This document shows positions 1 through 5,534 of a stretch of 6,520 nt of DNA, one piece after another (the first letter of the stretch is position 1; each line of letters begins with the position of its first letter). This DNA is from Chloroflexota bacterium (GTDB lineage Bacteria > Chloroflexota > Dehalococcoidia > SHYB01). The notes beneath the pieces were generated by a model, which saw nothing but the letters and a program-made list of their open reading frames with translations, was not told the origin of the DNA and did not search any database. Made by a program: the position numbers and the translations under genes. The stretch lies in NCBI GenBank assembly GCA_016200725.1, contig JACQEE010000265.1, positions 1 to 6,520 of the forward strand, read 5' to 3'.

Positions 1-31
1 CGAAGGAGCCGGGATAGAGAGCGGTCGTCAT
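1..31 (-). CDS. coaD: Phosphopantetheine adenylyltransferase, N-terminal fragment (cut by window edge)
   Basis: Only ten codons are inside the window. On the minus strand they read MTTALYPGSF, the usual start of CoaD, whose first beta strand and nucleotide-binding turn are T/YPGSFDP. CoaD transfers AMP from ATP to 4'-phosphopantetheine, the penultimate step of coenzyme A synthesis, in the cytoplasm. The ATG (31-29) overlaps the rsmD stop TGA (30-28) as ATGA, which implies translational coupling. A GGAGA lies 7 nt upstream, inside the end of rsmD. The rsmD-coaD order is a common bacterial arrangement and supports the identification. The rest of the gene lies to the left of the window, so integrity cannot be judged. 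Confidence 0.8.
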   Translation of the reverse strand, partial: MTTALYPGSF

Positions 32-576
32 GTAGCATTCTCCAGTCGGTAGTAGGAAACAGCAGTGTCGCCATAACGGCGCATGTCCGTGCGCTTGAGC
101 CGCCCAGCACCCTCGATGACGCCCCCGCGCCACGCGTGCTCCAACACCACGATAGCCCCCGGTGCAAGCAGCGTCGAGCCCCCGAGCGCCGCGAGCAGCT
201 CAGGAGTGCCCGGCAGATCGTACGGCGGGTCCATCAGCACGAGGTCGTACGGCCCGGCCAGTGTTGCCATCGCCTTGTGCGACATCGCGCAGATCACGTG
301 CGAATCACCCTCGAGGCCGGCCTTGCGCAAATTGTCGCGGATGCCCTGGCAGAGGCGGAAGTTGCGCTCGACGAAGTCAGCCGAAGCCGCGCCGCGGCTC
401 AACGCCTCGATGCCGAGCGAGCCCGTGCCCGCGAAGAGGTCCAGCACGCGCAGGTCGTCGATGTTGCCGAGCACGTCGAACAGCGCAGTACGGACGCGCG
501 ACGAGGTTGGCCGCAGCGCCGGCGCGCGCGACGCCTTCAGGCGGACGCCCTTGGCATGGCCAGTCAGGACTCGCAC
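28..576 (-). CDS. rsmD: 16S rRNA (guanine(966)-N(2))-methyltransferase RsmD
   Basis: A SAM-dependent enzyme that methylates N2 of G966 in 16S rRNA on the assembling 30S subunit. From the GTG start it has 182 residues, normal for the family. Visible motifs are the N-terminal RVLTGHAKGVRLKA, RPTSSRVRTALFDVL (about 22-36), the SAM-binding loop DLFAGTGSLGIEALSRGA (46-63), the catalytic DPPY (116-119), and RRYGDTAVSYY near the C-terminus. I chose GTG at 576-574 rather than ATG at 624. RsmD proteins usually begin with MRV(I/L)xGxAKG, AAGGGG sits just upstream of the GTG, and the predicted -10 box ends 2 nt from the ATG, so transcripts would start inside that codon. The longer form would add 16 residues (MPSTFVGSAERARRGS) that I do not recognise as part of the family. 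It overlaps coaD by 4 nt at its end. The function is sure; the start is probable. Confidence 0.93.
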   Translation of the reverse strand: MRVLTGHAKGVRLKASRAPALRPTSSRVRTALFDVLGNIDDLRVLDLFAGTGSLGIEALSRGAASADFVERNFRLCQGIRDNLRKAGLEGDSHVICAMSHKAMATLAGPYDLVLMDPPYDLPGTPELLAALGGSTLLAPGAIVVLEHAWRGGVIEGAGRLKRTDMRRYGDTAVSYYRLENAT

Positions 577-626
577 GCTACCCCTTCGCGCCCGCTCCGC
601 GCTGCCAACGAAAGTGCTTGGCATCT

Positions 627-655
627 AGCATATTTTCCCCTGTGGCCTAGGTCAA
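627..655 (-). promoter_or_regulatory. Predicted sigma70-type promoter of rsmD-coaD
   Basis: On the minus strand TTGACC (655-650) is followed by exactly 17 nt and then TATGCT (632-627), matching 5/6 and 4/6 positions of the consensus. Transcription should start near 620. This gives a leader of about 44 nt to the GTG start at 576 and leaves out the upstream ATG at 624. Assigned by eye; not tested. Confidence 0.55.
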
Positions 656-673
656 GGAAGACATCGGCCATCC

Positions 674-702
674 TTGACTACGCCGCGCTCCAGTGCTAGC
701 GT
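674..702 (+). promoter_or_regulatory. Predicted sigma70-type promoter of the CoA-transferase operon
   Basis: TTGACT (674-679), a 17-nt spacer, then TAGCGT (697-702). The spacer ends in TGC, giving an extended -10 (TGCTAGCGT). The -10 keeps the three most important consensus bases (T1, A2, T6). The predicted start is near 709, the first bases of the palindrome at 708-737, so a protein bound there would block initiation. Divergent from the rsmD promoter, with the two -35 boxes about 20 nt apart. Confidence 0.5.
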
Positions 703-707
703 CGCCC

Positions 708-737
708 CGAAGTTCATACACTCGTGTATGAACTTCG
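708..737. promoter_or_regulatory. Palindromic operator at the CoA-transferase promoter (TetR-like site)
   Basis: Fourteen-base arms (708-721 and 724-737) are perfectly complementary around a 2-nt centre TC. The core reads TTCATACAC-TC-GTGTATGAA. It covers the predicted transcription start of the 806 gene. The same core, TTCATACA-N4-TGTATGA, recurs at 5432-5450 in the promoter region of the leftward amidohydrolase. Size and symmetry suit a dimeric TetR-family repressor. Which protein binds is unknown, and no regulator gene lies in the window. As RNA it could also form a hairpin, but the shared copy in another promoter favours a DNA site. Confidence 0.65.
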
Positions 738-741
738 CTAT

Positions 742-768
742 CTGCCCCTTCCTTGAGGGAAGGGGCAG
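742..768. repeat. Strong GC hairpin in the leader of the CoA-transferase gene
   Basis: Eleven-base arms, CTGCCCCTTCC (742-752) and GGAAGGGGCAG (758-768), are perfectly complementary around the 5-nt loop TTGAG. It lies between the operator and the ribosome binding site, so it would be in the 5' leader if the 674-702 promoter is used. No T run follows, so a classic intrinsic terminator is unlikely. The style (CCCTTCC..GGAAGGG) resembles interspersed intergenic hairpins of high-GC genomes, and a similar hairpin begins at 6504. Confidence 0.6.
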
Positions 769-780
769 GGGTTAGAGCTT

Positions 781-802
781 GTCCTGAGTCTGCGAAGGAT
801 CT
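781..802 (+). repeat. Short interspersed repeat copy, left (GTC-CTGAG..CGAAGGATCT)
   Basis: GTCCTGAG (781-788), CTG, then CGAAGGATCT (793-802). It shares the conserved ends GTC, CTGAG and CGAAG(G/C)ATCT with the copy at 6451-6477, and from memory belongs to a widespread intergenic repeat type of form GTCATCCTGAGCG..CGAAGGATCT. Its GAAGGA (794-799) sits 6 nt before the TTG start at 806 and is the only visible ribosome binding site for that gene. Confidence 0.5.
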
Positions 803-805
803 ATC

Positions 806-2143
806 TTGGACTGGCGGAAGCGTTGCGGCGGAAAACTCGTCTCTGCCGAAGTGGCCGTCCTCTCCGTGCGCGATGGCGACATGGTCGTCGTGCCCGTCGG
901 CTCCGACCCCAAGACCGTGATGACCGCCCTCCTCGGCCGCGCGCCAGACCTCAACGACGTCCGGCTGCGCCTCTATAACGGCCTGAACGACCTGCCCTGG
1001 TTCGAGCCGGACATCAGCAGCCACATCATGCCCGAGGTTTGGTTCATCGTCGGGCCGTACGTGCGCGAGCAGATGCAGCAGCGCCGTGGCGATACCGCCA
1101 TCGGCGCCTGCACGCTGTCCACGAAGGGCGCGCGCGACAATCGACCCGACGTGCGCCGCCCCGACGTGCTGCTCATCGAGTTGTCGCCACCGGACGAGCG
1201 CGGCCTCTGCTCTTTCGGTCCGGTGCGCTGGGACAAGAAGGAACTCGCCGAATTCGCCCGCGTCGTCATCGGCGAGGTGAATCCCTCCTTCATTCGCACG
1301 CGCGGCGACAACGACATCCACGTATCGGAAGTGGACTTCCTCGTCGAAATGGCCGTTCCTCCAACGCCCTTCCGCAAGTCGATCTCCGAGGAACTCGCCC
1401 GCAAGGACGTCGACGCCCTCAAGGCCATCGCCGCCCACGTCGCGCCGCTCATCCGCGACCGCGACACCGTGCTGATGGGCGCGGGGAGCACCATCGAGGC
1501 GCTGCCGCTCTTCGGGATGTTCGACGGCCGCCGTGACCTCGGCTGGCACACCGAACGCATGCCGCGCGGCGCCATCGCTATGATGCGCGACCACCCCGAG
1601 CGCTTCACCGGCAAGTACAAGTCCCTCGACCGCGGCAAGCACGTGATGACGCTGCTCGCCCTCACCGACGACGACACCGAACTCGCCAACATGCACCCCG
1701 ACATCGAGTTGCACAGCGTTCACTACGTCAACGACATCCGTGTCATCGCCGCGCAGGAGAACCTCGTCGCCATCATGAACGCGCTCGCCATCGACCTGAC
1801 CGGCCAAGTTGCCTCCGAGCACATCGGCACGCGGCTGCACGCGGGACCGGGCGGGCAGCCGGAGATCGCCGTCGGCGCGACGCTGGCCAAGAACGGGCGA
1901 TCGGTCATGGTCCTCGAATCGACGGCACAGGGCGGCAAGGTCTCGCGCATCGCGCCGCAGTTCGAGGCAGGCACAGTCGTCACGGTGACGCGCGCATTCG
2001 TCGACTATGTCGTCACCGAGTACGGCGTCGCCAGCCTGCTCGGTAAATCTGCCCGCCAGCGCGCAGAGGCGCTCATCGGGATCGCACATCCCAAGTTCCG
2101 CGATGAACTCACCAGGGAGGCCAAGCGCCTCTTCTGGCCGTAG
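806..2143 (+). CDS. Acetyl-CoA hydrolase/transferase family protein (4-hydroxybutyrate CoA-transferase-like)
   Basis: A 445-residue class I CoA-transferase of the acetyl-CoA hydrolase/transferase family (Cat1, AbfT and Ach1 relatives). It moves CoA from acetyl-CoA or another acyl-CoA to a carboxylic acid through a glutamyl-CoA thioester. The N-terminus MDWRKRCGGKLVSAEVAV..GD matches the family's usual start, which supports the TTG start (806-808, GAAGGA 6 nt upstream). VLMGAGSTIEALP (222-234) is the first glycine-rich segment. DLGWHTE (244-250) carries the likely catalytic Glu250. AGPGGQPE (346-353) matches the family GxGGQ motif. The C-terminal domain ends in TEYGVASLLGKSARQRAEAL and IAHPKFRDEL, both diagnostic. 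Length is normal and the reading frame intact. First gene of an operon; the next gene begins 9 nt later. The acceptor acid cannot be deduced; hydrolase activity is an alternative. Confidence 0.88.
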   Translation: MDWRKRCGGKLVSAEVAVLSVRDGDMVVVPVGSDPKTVMTALLGRAPDLNDVRLRLYNGLNDLPWFEPDISSHIMPEVWFIVGPYVREQMQQRRGDTAIGACTLSTKGARDNRPDVRRPDVLLIELSPPDERGLCSFGPVRWDKKELAEFARVVIGEVNPSFIRTRGDNDIHVSEVDFLVEMAVPPTPFRKSISEELARKDVDALKAIAAHVAPLIRDRDTVLMGAGSTIEALPLFGMFDGRRDLGWHTERMPRGAIAMMRDHPERFTGKYKSLDRGKHVMTLLALTDDDTELANMHPDIELHSVHYVNDIRVIAAQENLVAIMNALAIDLTGQVASEHIGTRLHAGPGGQPEIAVGATLAKNGRSVMVLESTAQGGKVSRIAPQFEAGTVVTVTRAFVDYVVTEYGVASLLGKSARQRAEALIGIAHPKFRDELTREAKRLFWP

Positions 2144-2152
2144 GAAGTCACC

Positions 2153-3200
2153 ATGCCCACCAAGACCCGCATCCGCGTCTTCGACGCCGACAGCCACCTC
2201 CTCGAACCCGAGGCGGTCTGGACGCGCTACCTCGGCCCCGCCTACCGCGACCGCGCACGGCACTCCTTCTGGCGATCTGCTGGTAAGGACGGCCCGGTCA
2301 CCATCCTGAACGGCAAGCTGGTAGGCGACGTCTCGCCGTCGCCCATCCCGCGCTACGCCTCGTGGCGACCGGGCGCGACGGCCAGCGATACGAGCGTTCT
2401 CACACCAGGGGCGAGCGATCCGAAAGCACGTCTACGGGACTTGGACGCGATGGGCATCGACGCCGCGCTCCTGTTCCCAACGCTCTTCCTCGAATACCTG
2501 CCCGTCGTCGCCGACGCTGAGGTCGCTGCCGCCCTCGCGCGAGCGTACAACGACTGGGCTCGCGACTTCGCCAGCGTCGCACCGAAGCGCCTCTTTCCCG
2601 CAGCCGTCCTGCCGTTGCAGCGTGTCGATCTCGCCGTCGCCGAGGTGCGCCGGGCGGCGTCGCTCGGCTTCAAGGCGGTCGTCGTTCGTCCGCACACCTT
2701 CGCGGGCAAGCCGCCAACGCATCCCGACTATCGACCCGTGTGGCACGCCATCGAAGCGGCGGGCCTGGTCACCGACGGTCGCGCCCACGATGGACAACAT
2801 GGCCTTCCTCGTCGGCATGATGACCGAGGGGCTGATGGAGCGTTTTCCGAAGTTGCGTACCCTCTTCGCCCACGGTGGGGCGACGTGGCTGCCGCTCGCG
2901 CTCGAAAAGGCCGAGGTCTATCTCTGGCTGGGCTCGCAGCAGGAGCCGGTGAGCCTAGAGCCCGAGCACGTCTTCGCCGCGCGGCAGAACGCCGTTACCT
3001 TCGATTCGCGCGAAGGCTCCGTGCGCCGCTTGCCGGACGTCTTCGCCAAGACCGCCGTCTGGGGCTCGCGATACCCCTGGCACGACACCGGCACGCCCGG
3101 CGACGCCATCGCTGACCTAAAGGACGGTGGTGTGGAACAGCGCGACATCCAGGCCATGCTGGCCGAGAACGCAGCATCGCTACTCCGGATCGAAATCTAG
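2153..3200 (+). pseudogene. Broken amidohydrolase_2 family gene (frameshift with apparent internal deletion)
   Basis: The ATG at 2153 follows an AGGAAG that overlaps the preceding stop codon. The first frame has the family's DADSH (11-15), DPKARLRDLDAMGID (89-103), RAYNDWARDF and KRLFPAAVLP, and stays family-like to EAAGLV (residue 206, ends 2770). It then turns into arginine-rich nonsense. Homology resumes in the next frame at about 2790 with MDNMAFLVGMMTEGLMERFP, HGGATWLP, and a C-terminus ending in ENAASLLRIEI (stop 3198-3200). Compared with the intact paralogue at 4049-5404, about 30-45 residues are absent at the junction, including the stretch around its metal-site candidate His237. The late motif expected as (A/G)SDYPHxD reads GSRYPWHD, so the catalytic Asp is Arg. 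Loss of function is likely. An assembly or sequencing error could explain the frameshift but not the Asp change. A separately translated downstream fragment is possible but would not make a whole enzyme. Confidence 0.82.
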
Positions 3201-3233
3201 GAACTCAAAAAGGGTAAAACTCTTTGGGAGAGC

Positions 3234-3267
3234 GCGAGGACCTTTTCTCTCGAGAAAAGGTCCTCGC
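3234..3267. repeat. 34-bp perfect inverted repeat upstream of the SDR gene
   Basis: Sixteen-base arms, GCGAGGACCTTTTCTC (3234-3249) and GAGAAAAGGTCCTCGC (3252-3267), pair perfectly around a 2-nt centre TC. It starts 33 nt after the pseudogene stop and ends 13 nt before the SDR ribosome binding site. In RNA it would form about 15 base pairs with a CTCG loop. No T run follows on either strand, so a standard terminator is not evident. It could be an operator, a processing or attenuation hairpin, or a repeat-element remnant. Its sequence differs from the TTCATACA operator. Confidence 0.75.
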
Positions 3268-3292
3268 ATCCCACCGACTAAAGGAGAACATC

Positions 3293-4042
3293 ATGTCCCT
3301 GCAAGGCAAGTCCATCATCGTCACCGGCGGCGCGAGCGGCATGGGCCGTGCGACAGCCCTCCTCGTCGCCAAGCGCGGCGCGAAGGTCGCTATCGCCGAT
3401 GTGAACGCCGACGGCGGCACGAAGGTGGCGAGCGAAATCGCGAAGGCGGGCGGCCAGGCCTTCTTCCAGGCCACCGACCTCTCGGAGCGCAAGCAGGTGC
3501 AGGCGCTCGTCAAGCGCACCGTCGACGCCTATGGCCGCGTCGACGTCCTCGCCCACGCCGCCGCCATCGCAGTCCACAAGTCGTTCATGGACCTCGACGA
3601 CGAACTGTGGCACCGCACGATCCGCGTCTGTCTCGACGCCACCTTCTACGTCGACCAGGAGGTCGCCAAGGTGATGGTGCCGCAGGGCGGCGGGCGCATC
3701 ATCAACTTCGCTTCGCAGGTGGCAGCGACAGGCGGGCCGATGCTGCCAGCCTACTCGGCGGCGAAGGCAGGCGTGGTGGCATTGAGCAAGACCATCCAGA
3801 AAGAACTCGCGCGCAAGAAGGTGATGGTCTTCTGCGTAGCGCCCGGCGCCACCGACACGCCGCTCTGGCGCGCGAACAAGAGTCAGGCGGACATGGACAA
3901 GGTGCGGCACATCATGCCGTTCGGCGTCGCCACGCCGGAGCAGATCGCCGAACTGGTGGCCTTCCTCGCCGACGACGCCACCGGCGGCATCCTCGCCGGT
4001 CAGACCTTCCACACCAACGGCAGCAACTTTATGGGGTTCTAG
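3293..4042 (+). CDS. Short-chain dehydrogenase/reductase (SDR) family oxidoreductase
   Basis: A 249-residue classical SDR, probably oxidising or reducing an alcohol/ketone with NAD(H) in the cytoplasm. ATG 3293 is preceded by AAGGAG with 6-nt spacing, and MSLQGKSIIVTGG is a typical N-terminus. It has the TGGASGMG cofactor loop (11-18), Asp36 at the end of strand 2 (suggesting NAD rather than NADP), TDL (61-63), catalytic Ser141, Tyr154 and Lys158 (YSAAK), APG (183-185), and a C-terminal GGILAGQTFHTNGS. Two oddities: the usual NNAG reads HAAA (88-91), and the tetrad Asn in the usual VNL reads Cys113 (VCL). It lies 92 nt after the amidohydrolase pseudogene in the same direction, probably same operon or with its own leader signals. 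It ends 6 nt from the stop of the convergent amidohydrolase. Substrate unknown. Confidence 0.9.
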   Translation: MSLQGKSIIVTGGASGMGRATALLVAKRGAKVAIADVNADGGTKVASEIAKAGGQAFFQATDLSERKQVQALVKRTVDAYGRVDVLAHAAAIAVHKSFMDLDDELWHRTIRVCLDATFYVDQEVAKVMVPQGGGRIINFASQVAATGGPMLPAYSAAKAGVVALSKTIQKELARKKVMVFCVAPGATDTPLWRANKSQADMDKVRHIMPFGVATPEQIAELVAFLADDATGGILAGQTFHTNGSNFMGF

Positions 4043-4048
4043 GGGCAC

Positions 4049-5404
4049 CTACCGCCGCGCCGTCAACTCCGCGAACTCGCGCTTGATCTCCTCGGCCTTC
4101 GGGTACCACGCTGGCCGCTCGATGGGCGCAGGCTGCGACTTCGTGTACATCTTCGGCTCGATGCGGTACATACGGCGAGCGTTGGCGCCCATGAACTTCT
4201 GCTCCACGTCGAGCGGCACGCCTGCCTCGCGCATCTCGCGGATGGCCTCCCACGCGTCCGACCCGTCGTGGTGGTAGGCGTCCGACGCCCAGATGCCCAC
4301 GCTCTCGAAGTACTTGTGCTGGCGATAGACCAGCGTCTCGTCGCTCTCGAAAGAACTGAAGCAGCGCTCGAAGTACAGTTCGCTGGGTAGCCGAGTCGCT
4401 CTGCGTTTTCGTTCGTTGCGGTAGAGGTGGAAGGCCTTGTCGCACTGCTCGAGCAGCAGCGGCACCCACGTCGCGTTCGACTCCATAATCGCCATGCGCG
4501 TCACGCCGGGGTAGTCCTCGAAGAAGCCGGAGAGCAGCACCTGTGGCAGCCAGACCATCGCCTCGTAGATGAAACCGAGCGGCTCGCACGGCTCGCGCAA
4601 CTGGTGTCGGCTCAGCGAGCGGAAGAGGAAATCGCCCGCGCTCAACTGCGTCATCGAGGGGTTCAGCGATGGGATCAGCGCGCGCGGCAGCGAGTGCATC
4701 GCCACCACGACCTGCGTCTCCTCGAAGGCCTTCCACAGCGGGGCGAACCGCGGGTGGTTGGGATAGCGCCCGCCCGCGTCGACGGGCCGCAGCATCGCGA
4801 CCTTGAAGCCTTTCGCAGCCACGCGACGCAACTCCCTCGCGGCCATGACAGGATCAGCCGACGGCAGCACGGCCGCAGGGAAGAGGCGGTCAGGCGCAGT
4901 CGAGCACCAGTCGTGCACCCAGTCGTTGTAGGCGCGGGCGACGATCGCCGACGCCTGCGCGTGCTCGACGAACAGATAGGCGCCGAACATCATCAGCGGG
5001 ATGACCACGACCTGATCGATGCCCTGGATGTCCATGTCGACGAGGCGCGCCTTCGGGTCGCGCGCGCCCTTGTGCTCGGTATACTCGACCTGCTCCTCGG
5101 TCAACTTCATCGTGAACAGTTTGCGGAGCACCTTCTTGTTGACGCCTGGGCCGCCGATCTCCGCGCGGTTGGGCATGCGCCGCTCTTCCTGGTGGAAGCC
5201 CTGCAGCGAGGAGCGTCCCTTCGCCCAGGTCGCGGGCAGCGCGCGGACGCCGTTGACGTGGATCCACCCCTCGGCGTCGGGATAGAACCACGGACGCACA
5301 ATCTCGCGCTCCTGCGCCGTCATGTAGTCGCTCCAGATGCGCGGCGACTCCGTGACGTGCGCGTCGCAGTCGAAGACTGGGTAGTCCTTCGTCAAGCGTT
5401 CCAT
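4049..5404 (-). CDS. Amidohydrolase family protein (amidohydrolase_2, ACMSD-like)
   Basis: A 451-residue TIM-barrel metal hydrolase or decarboxylase of the amidohydrolase_2 group, relatives of which (ACMSD, resorcylate decarboxylase) act on aromatic or ring-cleavage acids. ATG 5404-5402 has GGGAGG 5 nt upstream. Metal-site candidates are DCDAH (12-16), His237 (AMHS), Glu308 (MESNATWVP) and Asp375 (WASDAYHHDG). Other family blocks are DPKARLVDMDIQGID (116-130), RAYNDWVHDW (157-166), FPAAVLP (175-181) and GANARRMYRI near 406. The last 35 residues form a charged tail (IERPAWYPKAEEIKREF). No signal peptide is seen, so it is likely cytoplasmic. It is clearly paralogous to the broken gene at 2153-3200 and shares the palindromic operator with that operon. 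Reaction and substrate are not determined by sequence; hydrolase and decarboxylase are both possible. Confidence 0.88.
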   Translation of the reverse strand: MERLTKDYPVFDCDAHVTESPRIWSDYMTAQEREIVRPWFYPDAEGWIHVNGVRALPATWAKGRSSLQGFHQEERRMPNRAEIGGPGVNKKVLRKLFTMKLTEEQVEYTEHKGARDPKARLVDMDIQGIDQVVVIPLMMFGAYLFVEHAQASAIVARAYNDWVHDWCSTAPDRLFPAAVLPSADPVMAARELRRVAAKGFKVAMLRPVDAGGRYPNHPRFAPLWKAFEETQVVVAMHSLPRALIPSLNPSMTQLSAGDFLFRSLSRHQLREPCEPLGFIYEAMVWLPQVLLSGFFEDYPGVTRMAIMESNATWVPLLLEQCDKAFHLYRNERKRRATRLPSELYFERCFSSFESDETLVYRQHKYFESVGIWASDAYHHDGSDAWEAIREMREAGVPLDVEQKFMGANARRMYRIEPKMYTKSQPAPIERPAWYPKAEEIKREFAELTARR

Positions 5405-5431
5405 CGTGGCCTCCCAATCGAGGAAAGGCTG

Positions 5432-5450
5432 TCATACACGGCTGTATGAA
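5432..5450. promoter_or_regulatory. Second copy of the TTCATACA-N4-TGTATGA operator
   Basis: On the plus strand TCATACA (5432-5438), CGGC, TGTATGA (5443-5449). Read on the minus strand it is TTCATACAGCCGTGTATGA, differing from the core at 713-731 only in two central bases. It lies 28 nt upstream of the leftward amidohydrolase start and overlaps that gene's predicted transcription start. It is about 65 nt upstream of the predicted VOC-gene start, so its main effect should be on the amidohydrolase. Confidence 0.62.
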
Positions 5451-5454
5451 CCGC

Positions 5455-5463
5455 ATGGTAGCA
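5455..5463 (-). promoter_or_regulatory. Predicted extended -10 element of the leftward amidohydrolase
   Basis: The minus strand reads TGCTACCAT, an extended -10 (TGC plus TACCAT) close to the TGCTAGCGT of the 806-gene promoter. No good -35 is seen 17 nt upstream. The predicted start near 5448 falls within the palindrome at 5432-5450, repeating the layout of the first operator. Confidence 0.4.
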
Positions 5464-5477
5464 GACGGCCGAACGCA

Positions 5478-5506
5478 TTGACACACCCCCTGCGCCTCCC
5501 TACCAT
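5478..5506 (+). promoter_or_regulatory. Predicted sigma70-type promoter of the VOC gene
   Basis: A perfect -35 TTGACA (5478-5483), a 17-nt spacer, then TACCAT (5501-5506, 4/6 consensus). The predicted start is near 5513, giving a leader of about 22 nt that contains AAAGGAG. It points away from the palindrome, so this gene may be expressed independently of the operator. Confidence 0.6.
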
Positions 5507-5534
5507 CCAGCCGTCCCCTGCAAAGGAGCCTCTC

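Noticed and set aside
647..2263. Long open frame (538 codons) on the minus strand opposite the CoA-transferase gene
   Set aside because: Composition is rich in Asp, Arg, Val, Ala and Gly as expected from the antisense of a GC-rich gene, with no recognisable motif, and the plus strand carries clear family signatures.
2153..3115. Reading the 320-codon frame of the amidohydrolase as an intact protein
   Set aside because: After residue 206 the sequence becomes arginine-rich with no homology, while the family sequence continues in the next frame to 3200.
3234..3267. Calling the 34-bp palindrome an intrinsic terminator
   Set aside because: No T tract follows the stem in either direction.
3224..3292. 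Upstream in-frame extension of the SDR gene from TTG 3224
   Set aside because: It would translate through the 34-bp palindrome. ATG 3293 has an ideal AAGGAG and gives a normal SDR N-terminus.
4427..5449. Long plus-strand open frame opposite the intact amidohydrolase
   Set aside because: Arg/His/Leu-rich shadow without motifs or ribosome binding site; the minus strand has the metal-site residues and a strong GGGAGG.
5406..5534. Upstream in-frame extension of the VOC gene from GTG 5406
   Set aside because: It would cover the operator and the TTGACA promoter; ATG 5535 has AAAGGAG at the right spacing.
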